This document shows positions 42,253 through 50,940 of a DNA stretch of 64,000 nucleotides, piece after piece. Location: contig NZ_JAVHXC010000001.1 of the NCBI RefSeq assembly GCF_032248695.1, positions 662,912-726,911 on the forward strand, written 5' to 3'. The notes below the pieces were generated by a model. It was given only the letters and a program-made list of their open reading frames with translations. It made no database searches and was not told the DNA's origin. A program made the position numbers and the translations under genes. This DNA comes from Dietzia sp032248695 (lineage in GTDB: Bacteria > Actinomycetota > Actinomycetes > Mycobacteriales > Mycobacteriaceae). Positions within the stretch are counted from its first letter, which is position 1. Every line of letters begins with the position of its first letter.

Positions 42253-43263
42253 TCATGTGACAGCCGTAACCGCCGGGACGAGGCGCGGGACCAGGCGGAC
42301 GAGGACGACCATCGCGACGAGCTCGACGAGGGTCTGGGTGACGACGACGAGGGGCGCCATCTCGAATTCCGCCGGCAGCGCCAGCACGAGCGGGAGGACC
42401 ACCAACGAGTTGCGGGTCGCCCCGCTGAACGCGACCGCCCGCCTGCCGGGCACGTCGAGCCCGGCCAGTCGCCCGGCCAGCACGCCCACGGGCACCATGA
42501 CGGCCACGAACGCCGCGTACACCGGGACGACCATCGCCAGCGCCCCGAGCCGCTCGCTGACCGCGGCGATCTGGGACGCCACGACCAGGGCGAGAGTGGC
42601 CACCATGAGCGGGACCATCGCGGCCACCGCTCCCCGCATGAGCGCGCCGGCGGCGCGTGCGCCGGGGCCCGCGGCCCGGGCGGCCGGGTCGCCGGAGACC
42701 GCCGGGGAGGCGGCGCGCTGGGTGAGCGCGGCCGCCGCCATCGGCACCACGATGAGCAGGAGGAAGGCCTCGACGAACGGGCCCGGCTCCACGGCGTCGA
42801 CGAACCCGGCCCCGAGGAAGGCCCACAGGTACAGCGGCAACAGCGCCATCTGGGCGAGCATGAGCAGCGGCGTGGCCGCCAGCAGGCGCCGGGTGTCGGC
42901 ACCGGCCAGGCCGGAGAACACCAGGACGTAGTCGATGCACGGCGTGAGCAGGACGAACAGCACGCCCACGAGCAGGACGCGGTCGTGCGCCACCACGCGC
43001 GAGAGCAGCCAGACGACGGGCGGGACCACCACGAAGTTGACCGCGCCGATCGTCGCGAGGAACCGCCGGTCCCGCAGGCCGCGGCCGACCTCGCGGAAGG
43101 GGATCCCGAGGAACGTCGCGTACAGCAGGAGCGCGAGCACGGGCTGGATCGCGAGCTCAGCCGGGCCGGCCACCGCGGGCACGAGGAGTCCGACGACCCC
43201 GCCGACCCCGAGCCCCGCGAGGTACAGCGCCACCTGATGGCGCTCCATCCACTCCACGCTCAC
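42253..43263 (-). CDS. BASS/ACR3-type transporter (arsenic resistance-like)
   Basis: A 336-residue ten-helix membrane protein. FVLLTPCIDYVLVFSGLAGAD contains the TPCxDY motif with the cysteine essential in ACR3 arsenite carriers, and FSGATRNSLVVLPLVLALP is the second crossover helix. The GTG at 43263 has GGAGGG upstream; ATG 43248 is an alternative. No arsR or arsC neighbours, so arsenite is not certain. The divergent AraC regulator probably controls it. Confidence 0.85.
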   Translation of the reverse strand: MSVEWMERHQVALYLAGLGVGGVVGLLVPAVAGPAELAIQPVLALLLYATFLGIPFREVGRGLRDRRFLATIGAVNFVVVPPVVWLLSRVVAHDRVLLVGVLFVLLTPCIDYVLVFSGLAGADTRRLLAATPLLMLAQMALLPLYLWAFLGAGFVDAVEPGPFVEAFLLLIVVPMAAAALTQRAASPAVSGDPAARAAGPGARAAGALMRGAVAAMVPLMVATLALVVASQIAAVSERLGALAMVVPVYAAFVAVMVPVGVLAGRLAGLDVPGRRAVAFSGATRNSLVVLPLVLALPAEFEMAPLVVVTQTLVELVAMVVLVRLVPRLVPAVTAVT

Positions 43264-43342
43264 GTACGCGACCCTCCCCTCCCCCGCCGTCGGGCCGTCG
43301 GCGCGTGCGGACCCGTCAGGCAACAGGTCTACCCTGTAGCCC

Positions 43343-44140
43343 GTGGAGACGCGGACGCTGCCGGTGTACGAGGCGGGGTCGGCCGTGATGCCGCACGTCA
43401 TCACCGGCATGGACGAGCTCGTGCACCACGACACCGAGTGGGAGCCGCACTCGCATCCCACCCACGAGCTGCTGTGGAACCGCGCCGGCGCCTCGACCGC
43501 GACCATCGGCGACCGGACGTGGACCATCACCCCGTCGGTCGGCCTGTGGATCCCCGCCGGGATCCTGCACTCGGCCGCCGCCCCCGCGGGCACGTGGTAC
43601 CGCACCGCGCACGTCGATCCGCGGACCGAGTCGCCGGTGCCGGGCAAGCCCGTGGCGGTGGAGATGACCCCCCTGCTGACCCTGCTGCTGGAGCGGCTGG
43701 TGGACCGGACGCTGCAGCAGCGGTCGCGCGAGCTCACAGAGCAGATGGTCTTCGACCTGCTCGAGCCGTCGCCGTACGCACTGCTCGTGCAGCGCCCGGA
43801 CGCCGAACTGCTCCGCCCGATCGTCGCCGCGCTGGAGGCGAATCCCGGTGACCCGCACTCGCTGTCGGAGTGGGCGACGCGCCTCGGCGTGAGCGAGCGG
43901 ACCATCACCCGGGCCTTCCGCGCCGGGACGGGACTGAGCTTCGGCGCATGGCAGGCGGCCTTCCGCGCGCAGCAGGCCGCCCTGCTCCTCGGCCGCGGGA
44001 TGTCCGTGGACGAGGTCGCCGCCCGGGTGGGCTACAGCTCCGCGAGCGCGTTCGGCGCCGCGTTCCGCCGGACCACCGGGCTCACGCCGGGCCGGTTCCG
44101 CGAGCCCGGCGTGTCCGAAGCGCTACATCCCGCGTCCTGA
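43343..44140 (+). CDS. AraC family transcriptional regulator
   Basis: A 265-residue regulator: N-terminal cupin (HSHPTHELLWNRAGASTATIGDRTW) and C-terminal double HTH (SLSEWATRLGVSERTITRAFRAGTGLSFGAWQAAFR, then DEVAARVGYSSASAFGAAFRRTTGLTPGRFR). GTG start. Divergent from the BASS transporter with a 79-base spacer, so its probable target is that gene. Confidence 0.92.
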   Translation: METRTLPVYEAGSAVMPHVITGMDELVHHDTEWEPHSHPTHELLWNRAGASTATIGDRTWTITPSVGLWIPAGILHSAAAPAGTWYRTAHVDPRTESPVPGKPVAVEMTPLLTLLLERLVDRTLQQRSRELTEQMVFDLLEPSPYALLVQRPDAELLRPIVAALEANPGDPHSLSEWATRLGVSERTITRAFRAGTGLSFGAWQAAFRAQQAALLLGRGMSVDEVAARVGYSSASAFGAAFRRTTGLTPGRFREPGVSEALHPAS

Positions 44141-44179
44141 TCAAGCGATTGCGTCGCTGACCAGCGCCGTCGTACCGTC

Positions 44180-44198
44180 TTAGGTGAGCCTCACCTAA
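44180..44198. promoter_or_regulatory. DtxR/IdeR iron box
   Basis: TTAGGTGAGCCTCACCTAA, a perfect 19-bp palindrome matching the iron-dependent repressor box (TTAGGTTAGSCTAACCTAA) at 17 of 19 positions. It lies 71 bases before the siderophore-binding lipoprotein and overlaps the region after TACCGT at 44173. Confidence 0.92.
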
Positions 44199-44269
44199 AG
44201 CCCACGCGAGTCGCGGACGGCCGGAGTGAGCAGTCCTGCCGTCCTTACGAGAGTGAGAGAGTCGCCCTG

Positions 44270-45298
44270 ATGCGTTCTCGCGGAGTTGTCTCCTTTGTCA
44301 TCGCCTCCACCGCCGCCCTGGTGCTGACCGCGTGCGGGTCGTCGTCCGACGGCACGTCCGCCGGTGACACCAGCCCGGCCGCCGGATCCGCGGAGTACCC
44401 GATCGTGATCGAGCACGCGCTCGGGACGACCACCATCGAGGAGGCTCCCGAGCGGGTCGCCACCGTCGCGTGGGCCAACCACGAGGTGCCGCTCGCGCTG
44501 GGCGTCGTCCCCGTGGGCATGGCCGCGGCGAACTTCGGCGACGACGACGGCGACGGCCTGCTGCCGTGGGTCGAGGAGAAGCTCGACGAGCTCGGGGGCG
44601 AGACCCCGGTGCTGTTCGACGAGACCGACGGCATCGACTTCGAGGCCGTGGCCGACACCGACCCGGACGTCATCCTCGCCGCCTACTCGGGACTGACGCA
44701 GGAGGACTACGACACCCTCTCCGAGATCGCCCCGGTCGTGGCGTACCCCGAGGAGGCGTGGGCCACCTCGTGGCGCGACGTCATCACCTTCAACGCCACG
44801 GGCCTGGGCCTCGAGGCCGAGGGCGCCGAGCTCGTCTCGCGCATCGAGGGCGAGATCGACGAGGCGACCGCGCAGTACCCCGAGCTCGAGGGCACCGCGA
44901 CGATGTTCATGACGCACGTCGACCCGACCGACCTGTCGACGGTGAACTTCTACACCGCCGCCGACACCCGCGCCGCGTTCTTCGAGGACCTGGGCCTGAC
45001 CACCCCGAAGGCCGTGGCCGAGGCGTCGGCCGGCGGGAAGTTCTCCGGCAGCGTGTCCGCCGAGCAGCTCGACATGTTCGACGACGTCGAGCTCATCGTC
45101 ACCTACGGCGACCAGGAGCTCGTCGACACCCTTCGCGCCGATCCCCTGCTGTCGCAGATGCCGGCGGTGAAGAACGACGCGATCGTGTTCCTCGACGGCA
45201 ACGGCCCCACCGGCACCGCCGCCAACCCCACGCCGCTCGCCATCTCCTGGGTGCTCGACGACTACGTCGCGCAGCTGGCGGAGGCCACCGGCAAGTGA
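44270..45298 (+). CDS. siderophore-binding ABC lipoprotein
   Basis: A 342-residue FecB/FepB-like periplasmic-type binding protein tethered as a lipoprotein: lipobox LVLTAC, cysteine 22, then a Ser/Gly linker and the two-lobe fold from VIEHALGTTTIEEAPERVATVAW. A single long helix (FEDLGLTTPKAVAE region) links the lobes as in ferric-siderophore binders. First gene of the iron-box operon. Confidence 0.94.
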   Translation: MRSRGVVSFVIASTAALVLTACGSSSDGTSAGDTSPAAGSAEYPIVIEHALGTTTIEEAPERVATVAWANHEVPLALGVVPVGMAAANFGDDDGDGLLPWVEEKLDELGGETPVLFDETDGIDFEAVADTDPDVILAAYSGLTQEDYDTLSEIAPVVAYPEEAWATSWRDVITFNATGLGLEAEGAELVSRIEGEIDEATAQYPELEGTATMFMTHVDPTDLSTVNFYTAADTRAAFFEDLGLTTPKAVAEASAGGKFSGSVSAEQLDMFDDVELIVTYGDQELVDTLRADPLLSQMPAVKNDAIVFLDGNGPTGTAANPTPLAISWVLDDYVAQLAEATGK

Positions 45299-46389
45299 CC
45301 GAGCCGCACGGCACCGGGCCCGTGACCGCCGAGTCGGACACGGTCGCCTCCCCCGCGTCGGGCGTCGCCCGGTCTGCTGTCCAGACCGTGCGGCGCCCGG
45401 CGCGCGTGCGTCTGCTGTGGCTCGTCGTGACGATCGCGGTCCTCGTCGTCGTCGTCATCGCCTCGGTGTCCATCGGCTCGCGCGCGGTCACCCTCGACGA
45501 GATCGTCGCCGCGCTGGGCGGCTCCACCGACGGCCTCGGCGAGGCCGCGGTGACCAAGCGCGTGTGGCGCACCGTCCTGGCCGTCCTCGTGGGCGCGGCG
45601 CTCGGCGTGGCCGGCGCGGTGATGCAGGGCGTGACCCGCAACCCGCTCGCCGACCCGGGCATCCTGGGCGTGACCATGGGCGCGTCGCTGGCCGTCGTGG
45701 TGGGCATCGCGTGGTTCGGCCTGTGGACCTACACCGGCTACATCTGGGCCGCGATCGTCGGTGCCGCGATCACGGCGGTGTTCGTCTACGTCGTGGGCTC
45801 ACTCGGCCGCGGCGGCGCGACCCCGCTCAAGCTCGCCCTGGCCGGGACGGCCACGTCCGCGGCGGCGTCGTCGTTCATCAGCGCCGTCGTGTTGCCGCGC
45901 GGGGACATCGCCGGCGGCGTGCGCTCCTGGCAGGTCGGCGGCGTGGGCGGCGCGGGCGCCGAGGCGATCGAGCAGGTGGCGCCGTTCCTGCTGGTGGGCG
46001 CCCTCATCTGCTTCCTCACCGCGCGGCCCCTCAACTCCCTCGCCCTGGGCGACGACCTCGCCGCCGGGCTCGGCGAGCACGTCGTGGCCATCCGCGCGAT
46101 CTCCTCCCTGGGCGCGGTCCTGCTGTGCGGTGCCGCGACCGCCGTGGCCGGGCCCATCGCCTTCGTCGGCCTCATCGTCCCCCACGCCTGCCGCCTGCTC
46201 GTGGGCGTGGACCACCGCTGGCTGCTGCCGTTCTCCGCGTTCACCGGCGCCGTGCTCGTGACCGCCTCCGACGTGCTCGGCCGCATCGTGGCCAGGCCCT
46301 CCGAGATCGACGTCGGGATCATCACCGCCCTCGTCGGCGCGCCGTTCCTCATCGCGATCGTGCGCCGGCAGAAGGTGCGTGAGCTGTGA
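45295..46389 (+). CDS. siderophore ABC permease 1 (FecCD family)
   Basis: A 364-residue permease with about ten helices. Diagnostic: GVTRNPLADPGILGVTMGASL and LIVPHACRLLVGVDHRWLLPFSA, the cytoplasmic coupling helix region. The GTG at 45295 overlaps the lipoprotein stop; the much longer open frame upstream is its shadow. Works with the following permease as a heterodimer. Confidence 0.93.
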   Translation: MTEPHGTGPVTAESDTVASPASGVARSAVQTVRRPARVRLLWLVVTIAVLVVVVIASVSIGSRAVTLDEIVAALGGSTDGLGEAAVTKRVWRTVLAVLVGAALGVAGAVMQGVTRNPLADPGILGVTMGASLAVVVGIAWFGLWTYTGYIWAAIVGAAITAVFVYVVGSLGRGGATPLKLALAGTATSAAASSFISAVVLPRGDIAGGVRSWQVGGVGGAGAEAIEQVAPFLLVGALICFLTARPLNSLALGDDLAAGLGEHVVAIRAISSLGAVLLCGAATAVAGPIAFVGLIVPHACRLLVGVDHRWLLPFSAFTGAVLVTASDVLGRIVARPSEIDVGIITALVGAPFLIAIVRRQKVREL

Positions 46390-47465
46390 GCGCCGCGCTC
46401 TCCCCCGCCCGCCCGTCCGCACTCTCCCCCGCCCGCCCTTCCGCCGTCGAGGTGGTGGCCGCCGGCCGCCGCGCGCGGGAGCGGCGCCGCCAGCTGGTGA
46501 TGGCCCTGCTCGCGCTGGCCGCCCTCGGCCTGTTCGCCGCGACACTCATGGTGGGCAAGACCTTCTACTCCCCCGCCGAGGTGCTGGGCGTGATCCTCGG
46601 CCACGACGTCGACGGGGCTAATTTCACCGTCGGGCGACTCCGTCTGCCGCGCGCGGTGCTGGCCGTGCTCACCGGTGCGTGCTTCGGACTGGGCGGCGTG
46701 ACGTTCCAGACCATGCTGCGCAACCCGCTGGCCTCCCCGGACATCATCGGCATCAGCTCCGGCGCGAGCGCGGCGGCCGCGTTCGCGATCGTCGTGCTGG
46801 GCCTGGGCGGTGCGCAGGTGTCGGCGTTCGCGATCGTCGCCGGCATCGCCGTGGCGCTGCTCATCTACGCGCTGGCCTACCGGGGCGGCGTGGCCGGCAC
46901 GCGGCTCGTGCTCATCGGCATCGGGATCGCCGCCACCCTCAACGCCGTGACCGACTACATCCTCAAGACCGCCCCGCAGTGGGAACTGCAGGAGGCGATG
47001 CGCTGGCTCACCGGCAGCCTCAACGGCGCCTCGTGGGACCAGGCCCGGCCCGTGCTGGTGGCGACACTCGTGTTCGCGCCGCTGCTCCTGCTCCTCTCCC
47101 GCGACCTGGGACTGCTCCGCCTGGGCGACGACACCGCCTCCGCCCTGGGGGTGCGCACGGAACGGACGCGCATCGCGCTCATCATCGCCGCGGTCGCCCT
47201 CATCGCGTTCGCCACCGCCGCGGCCGGGCCGATCGCGTTCGTCGCGTTCCTCGCCGGTCCGATCGCCGCCCGACTCGTGGGCCCGCACGGCTCGCCGCTC
47301 GTCCCGGCCGCGCTGGTGGGCGTGGTGCTGGTGCTGGCCGCGGACCTGGTGGGCCAGTTCGCCTTTGGCGCCCGCTACCCGGTGGGCGTCGTCACCGGCG
47401 TCCTGGGCGCGCCGTATCTCATCTATCTCATCGCCCGCACCAACCGCACCGGAGGCTCACTGTGA
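46386..47465 (+). CDS. siderophore ABC permease 2 (FecCD family)
   Basis: A 359-residue partner with FQTMLRNPLASPDIIGISSGASAAAAF and FLAGPIAARLVGPHGSPLVPAAL. The N-terminus contains a small duplication, ALSPARPSALSPARPSA. GTGA overlaps at both ends. Confidence 0.93.
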   Translation: MSAALSPARPSALSPARPSAVEVVAAGRRARERRRQLVMALLALAALGLFAATLMVGKTFYSPAEVLGVILGHDVDGANFTVGRLRLPRAVLAVLTGACFGLGGVTFQTMLRNPLASPDIIGISSGASAAAAFAIVVLGLGGAQVSAFAIVAGIAVALLIYALAYRGGVAGTRLVLIGIGIAATLNAVTDYILKTAPQWELQEAMRWLTGSLNGASWDQARPVLVATLVFAPLLLLLSRDLGLLRLGDDTASALGVRTERTRIALIIAAVALIAFATAAAGPIAFVAFLAGPIAARLVGPHGSPLVPAALVGVVLVLAADLVGQFAFGARYPVGVVTGVLGAPYLIYLIARTNRTGGSL

Positions 47466-48394
47466 CCGCCGACCACACCCTCGAGGCCACCGGGCTGGAC
47501 CTGTCCTACGGCGACCGCGCGGTCATCCGCGGACTGGACCTGGTCGTGCCGCCCGGGCGCATCACCGCGATCGTCGGCGCCAACGCGTGCGGCAAGTCCA
47601 CGCTGCTGCGCTCGATGTCGCGGCTGCTCAGGCCCCACGGCGGGCAGGTGCTCCTCGACGGCGCCCAGGTGCACCGCATGCCCGCCAAGAAACTCGCCCG
47701 CACGCTGGGACTGCTGCCCCAGTCCCCCATCGCGCCGGAGGGCATCACGGTGTCCGACCTGGTGGGGCGCGGGCGGAACCCGCACCAGGGGATCATGTCG
47801 CGGTGGTCCCGCGACGACGACGAAGCCGTGGCCGCGGCACTCGAGGCGACCGGCACCCTCGAACTGGCCGACCGACCGGTCGACGAGCTGTCGGGCGGTC
47901 AGCGGCAGCGCGTGTGGATCGCCATGGCGCTGGCGCAGAACACCGACCTGCTGCTGCTCGACGAGCCCACCACGTTCCTCGACGTGGCGCACCAGGTGGA
48001 GGTGCTCGACCTGCTCGTGGACCTCAACCGGGACCGCGGCACCACGATCGTCATGGTGCTGCACGACCTCAACCTGGCCGCCCGCTACGCCGACCACCTG
48101 GTGGCGATCGCCGGCGGCACCGTCCACTGCTGCGGCGCCTCCGACGACGTGCTCACGCCCGAGATGGTCCGCGCGGTGTTCGGCCTGGACGCCGTGGTGA
48201 TCACCGACCCCACCTCCGGCCGGCCGCTCATGCTGCCGCTGGGCCGACACGGCGTGCGGGAGGGCGCGCTCGCGGCCGCGACCGACGAGGCTCCGGCGCG
48301 GGCGGACGCGGCTCCGGCGCGGGCAGACGCGGCGACGGGGCAGGCAGACGCGTTGGCGGCGCGGGCGGACGCGGCGGCGGCCCGGGAGGCCTGA
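47462..48394 (+). CDS. siderophore ABC ATPase (FecE family)
   Basis: A 310-residue ATPase. Walker A AIVGANACGKSTLLRSM, Q-loop LLPQSP, signature LSGGQRQRVWIAMALAQ, Walker B LLLLDEPTTFLD, and switch histidine MVLHDLN. The last ~35 residues are imperfect APARADA repeats, encoded by a short GC-rich tandem repeat and absent from most homologues, so probably a replication-slippage tail. GTGA overlap with the permease. Confidence 0.95.
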   Translation: MTADHTLEATGLDLSYGDRAVIRGLDLVVPPGRITAIVGANACGKSTLLRSMSRLLRPHGGQVLLDGAQVHRMPAKKLARTLGLLPQSPIAPEGITVSDLVGRGRNPHQGIMSRWSRDDDEAVAAALEATGTLELADRPVDELSGGQRQRVWIAMALAQNTDLLLLDEPTTFLDVAHQVEVLDLLVDLNRDRGTTIVMVLHDLNLAARYADHLVAIAGGTVHCCGASDDVLTPEMVRAVFGLDAVVITDPTSGRPLMLPLGRHGVREGALAAATDEAPARADAAPARADAATGQADALAARADAAAAREA

Positions 48395-48479
48395 ACCCCG
48401 GGCCCCGGCTCTCGTCCGGGCGGGCGCTATCGACAGAGAGCCAGCGCGAGTGCCGCCGGATACGCTGCCCCTTCGCCGT

Positions 48480-48519
48480 GCGCTGGCGGAATGCACGCTC
48501 CGACCGGGCTTATGCTGGC
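48480..48519 (-). repeat. dispersed intergenic repeat, copy 2
   Basis: Reverse complement aligns to 31226-31265 (copy 1). It lies in the spacer after the siderophore operon, with CGGATACGCTGCCCC 30 bases to the left, as also seen near copy 1. Confidence 0.7.
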
Positions 48520-48612
48520 GGGATGGACCATTCTCGCAGCGCAGGCCGATGGGGCAGCGCATCCGGGCGGTGGTGTGATGCCGGAATGCCCGCCCGCGGC
48601 CCCACATCGAAC

Positions 48613-48666
48613 TTTGGTGTAGCTACTGCGAGAAAACTCCCGCCGAAGCGCAATAGCTACACCAAA
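48613..48666. repeat. 13-bp inverted repeat with 28-base centre
   Basis: TTTGGTGTAGCTA (48613-48625) and TAGCTACACCAAA (48654-48666) are perfect arms; AAAA follows the right arm. The element is clearly less GC-rich than its surroundings. It could be a terminator for the small leftward gene (TTTTTT on the minus strand precedes, not follows, the stem in that direction) or the end of a mobile repeat. Confidence 0.6.
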
Positions 48667-48678
48667 AAACAGGCCCCG

Positions 48679-48819
48679 TCAGGACCCGATGCCGAACCTC
48701 GCCGCGAGGTAGGGCAGCCACCCCATGCACTCCGGGGTCAGGGCCATGCAGGCCGCCTCCCCCGGCCCGGGGCCGAAGATGAAGCGCAGCGGATTCTCGA
48801 GCGAACCGGTGGGGATCAT
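48679..48819 (-). CDS. small hypothetical protein (46 residues)
   Basis: ATG at 48819 with AGGAGAGAG eight bases upstream. The product contains LRFIFGPGPGEAACMALTPECMGW with two cysteines six residues apart and ends in LAARFGIGS. No known family recognised by eye. The strong ribosome site and divergent arrangement with the DUF1622 gene are the main support. Confidence 0.5.
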   Translation of the reverse strand: MIPTGSLENPLRFIFGPGPGEAACMALTPECMGWLPYLAARFGIGS

Positions 48820-48927
48820 GATCTCTCTCCTGGGGATCGGGACTGATCTACCCTTCCGGGATATCAGATGTGTGGGCGGACGCGCGAGTGCGGGAACAGG
48901 ACTCGCTGGGCCCCGGAGGGAGACCGC

Positions 48928-49323
48928 GTGGAGTTCCAGGAGACCATCGAGGCCGTGGGCGAGGTGATCGACGCCCTCGGGGTAGCGGCGATCGTGATCG
49001 GCATCCTCACCACCACGCTCATCGCGGCATGGCGTCTCACCACCCGGCAGCCGGACGTCTATCACCAGTTCCGCCGCTACCTGGGCAGGTCGATCCTGCT
49101 GGGTCTGGAGATCCTGGTGGCCGCCGACATCATCAAGACCGTCGCGGTGGCCCCGACCCTGGAGAGCGTGGCGGTGCTGGCGGCGATCGTCGTGATCCGG
49201 ACGTTCCTCAGCTGGTCGCTGGAGCTGGAGATCTCCGGCCGCTGGCCGTGGCAGAAGCCGCCGCACGACCCTCAGGTCGACCAGGGTATGACGCGGGACG
49301 CCACGCCCACGCCGGCCGACTGA
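48928..49323 (+). CDS. DUF1622 membrane protein
   Basis: A 131-residue protein: helix 1 at about 11-36, FRRYLGRSILLGLEILVAADIIKTVAVAPTLESVAVLAAIVVIRTFLSWSLELEI holding helices 2 and 3, which is the DUF1622 core, and a polar Pro-rich tail. The GTG follows GGAGGG. Family members are small inner-membrane proteins of unknown function. Confidence 0.85.
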   Translation: MEFQETIEAVGEVIDALGVAAIVIGILTTTLIAAWRLTTRQPDVYHQFRRYLGRSILLGLEILVAADIIKTVAVAPTLESVAVLAAIVVIRTFLSWSLELEISGRWPWQKPPHDPQVDQGMTRDATPTPAD

Positions 49324-49358
49324 ACCATCCGCCGTGGACCCGGCGCCGAACCCCGGGC

Positions 49359-49616
49359 ATGCACACCGAACCCCCACCGGACGAGTCGCCCGCGGAATCG
49401 CCGCAGCGATGGACGCTCCCCCGGCGCGGCGACTACGCCCGCGACGCGACGCTCTGGTGGGACGACTGGGTGCCGGTCGCCACCACGGGGTGGGGTGCGG
49501 TGTTCGTCATCGCGCCGCTGCTGGCGACCGGGTTCGTCCTCCGGGCTACCCGCGCGCTGCGGCGCCCGGGCCGGACCCCCGCGCGGCCAGACGCCACAGG
49601 ATCGTCCGCTCCCTAG
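49359..49616 (+). CDS. possible small membrane protein (85 residues)
   Basis: Open frame with a Pro-rich start, RRGDYARDATLWWDDWVP and one membrane helix (TGWGAVFVIAPLLATGFVL). No good ribosome site, and the last 71 bases overlap the convergent methyltransferase gene. Amino acid composition is that of a real small membrane protein, so I keep it with low confidence. Confidence 0.4.
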   Translation: MHTEPPPDESPAESPQRWTLPRRGDYARDATLWWDDWVPVATTGWGAVFVIAPLLATGFVLRATRALRRPGRTPARPDATGSSAP

Positions 49617-50814
49617 CGCGGGCGGCGTGGAGCGGGTCGGCGCTGTCGGCCGCGCGGGAGTGCCGCGGGGTGGTCTCGTGCGTGCCGACCACGGTCAGTC
49701 CCGCGTCGGCGATGCGCGCGAGCAGCTCGTCGCGGGTGCGCAGACCCAGGTGTTCGGCGAGGTCGGACAGGATGAGCCACCCCTGCCCGTTCGGCGTGAG
49801 GTGCTCCGGCAGCTCGGCGAGGAAGCGGTGGAGCAGGTCGGAGTCCGGGTCGTAGATCCCCTGCTCCAGCGCCGAGGTCGGCCGGCCGGGGATCCAGGGT
49901 GGATTGCACACCACGACGTCGGCCCGCCCGGTGTGGTAGCCCACCTCGTCGTCGTCGCCCCCGGGCCACAGGTCGCCGCGCGTCACGGTGACCCGGTCCT
50001 CCAGCCCGAGTCGCCGCACGTTGTCCCGCGCGCACTCCACGGCGCGCGGGTTGATGTCGGACGCCACCACAGCGCGCGCCCCACGCCCGGCCAGCACCGC
50101 GGCGAGCACCCCGGTGCCGGTGCCGATGTCCCACACGACCGGCTGGTCGACGCCGTCGGGCCACGGCGCGTCGGCGATGAGGTCGATGTACTCGTCGCGG
50201 GTGGGGGCGAACACGCCGTAGGCGGGGTGGATGCGCGCGCCCAGGGCGGCGATCTCGATTCCGCTGCGGTGCCACTCGTACGCGCTGATCACGCCAAGCA
50301 GCTCGGGTAGCGAGACCAGCGTCTCCCCGCCCGGCGCCTCGCCGGCCCCGCCGCCGCCCGGCGCCTCGCCGGCCCCGTCTGCGGGCGGACCGTAGGCGTG
50401 CTCGCAGGCGTCACGCACGTCGGGCGCGCGCCGCAGGCTGATCGAGTAATCGGGGTCGAGCGGGACGAGGATCCCGCCCAGGATGGTCGCCCGCTCGGCG
50501 CGGGACCTGCGGTTGGCGCGGAAGATCTCGCCGGGGTCGGGGCTCCTCGGCGCCCGCGACGCGCGCCTGCCCAGTCGCCGGTCGAGCGCCCGCATGAGCT
50601 GCCGGGCGTTGTGGAAGTCGCTCCGCCACAACAGCGCCGTGCCCGATCGGATCATCTTGAGGGCCTTGTCCGCGGCGATGTCGTCGTGGATCACCACGAT
50701 GCGCCGGGGTGCGGGGGCGCCGTTCTCCGAGCGCCAGCCCGCGGTGCGGACGGTGTCGTTCTCGCGCCACTGGACGGTCGTCGTGGTGTGGCCGGCGGCG
50801 GGGTGAGAGGGCAC
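49546..50814 (-). CDS. class I SAM-dependent methyltransferase (HemK/RlmG-like)
   Basis: A 422-residue protein. The C-terminal half has the SAM loop VVWDIGTGTGVLAAVLAGRGARAVVASDINPRAVECA and the amide/base-methylating motif VVVCNPPWIPG (NPPW). The N-terminal half (IRSGTALLWRSDFHNARQLMRALDRR) is an RlmG/YcgJ-like extension that may recognise RNA or protein. A Gly/Ala/Pro linker at about 150-165 carries a small repeat (GEAPGGG). Likely an rRNA guanine or release-factor-type methyltransferase; substrate not determined. Confidence 0.85.
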   Translation of the reverse strand: MPSHPAAGHTTTTVQWRENDTVRTAGWRSENGAPAPRRIVVIHDDIAADKALKMIRSGTALLWRSDFHNARQLMRALDRRLGRRASRAPRSPDPGEIFRANRRSRAERATILGGILVPLDPDYSISLRRAPDVRDACEHAYGPPADGAGEAPGGGGAGEAPGGETLVSLPELLGVISAYEWHRSGIEIAALGARIHPAYGVFAPTRDEYIDLIADAPWPDGVDQPVVWDIGTGTGVLAAVLAGRGARAVVASDINPRAVECARDNVRRLGLEDRVTVTRGDLWPGGDDDEVGYHTGRADVVVCNPPWIPGRPTSALEQGIYDPDSDLLHRFLAELPEHLTPNGQGWLILSDLAEHLGLRTRDELLARIADAGLTVVGTHETTPRHSRAADSADPLHAARARERTILWRLAARGSGPGAAARG

Positions 50815-50884
50815 GGGGCCATTGTCTCAGGCGGTGAGCACGGTGGCCGACCCACGACCCTGCGATACCCTTCCCACTCTCAAC

Positions 50885-50919
50885 TTATAGCTGGTGGGGG
50901 GCCTTGCGGCAAGACCCCC
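50885..50919 (+). promoter_or_regulatory. helR promoter with rifamycin-associated element (RAE)
   Basis: TTATAG (50885-50890) is a probable -10; six bases on, GGGGGCC-TTGCGGCAAG-ACCCCC (50897-50919) is an interrupted palindrome with the TTGCGGCAA core of the RAE that precedes rifamycin-resistance genes in actinobacteria. Confidence 0.85.
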
Positions 50920-50940
50920 TCGGGGGCGCACACTGGCGCG

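Noticed and set aside
48725..48967. Rightward frame through the DUF1622 upstream region
   Set aside because: Opposes the small leftward gene and ends inside DUF1622 in another frame; no ribosome site.
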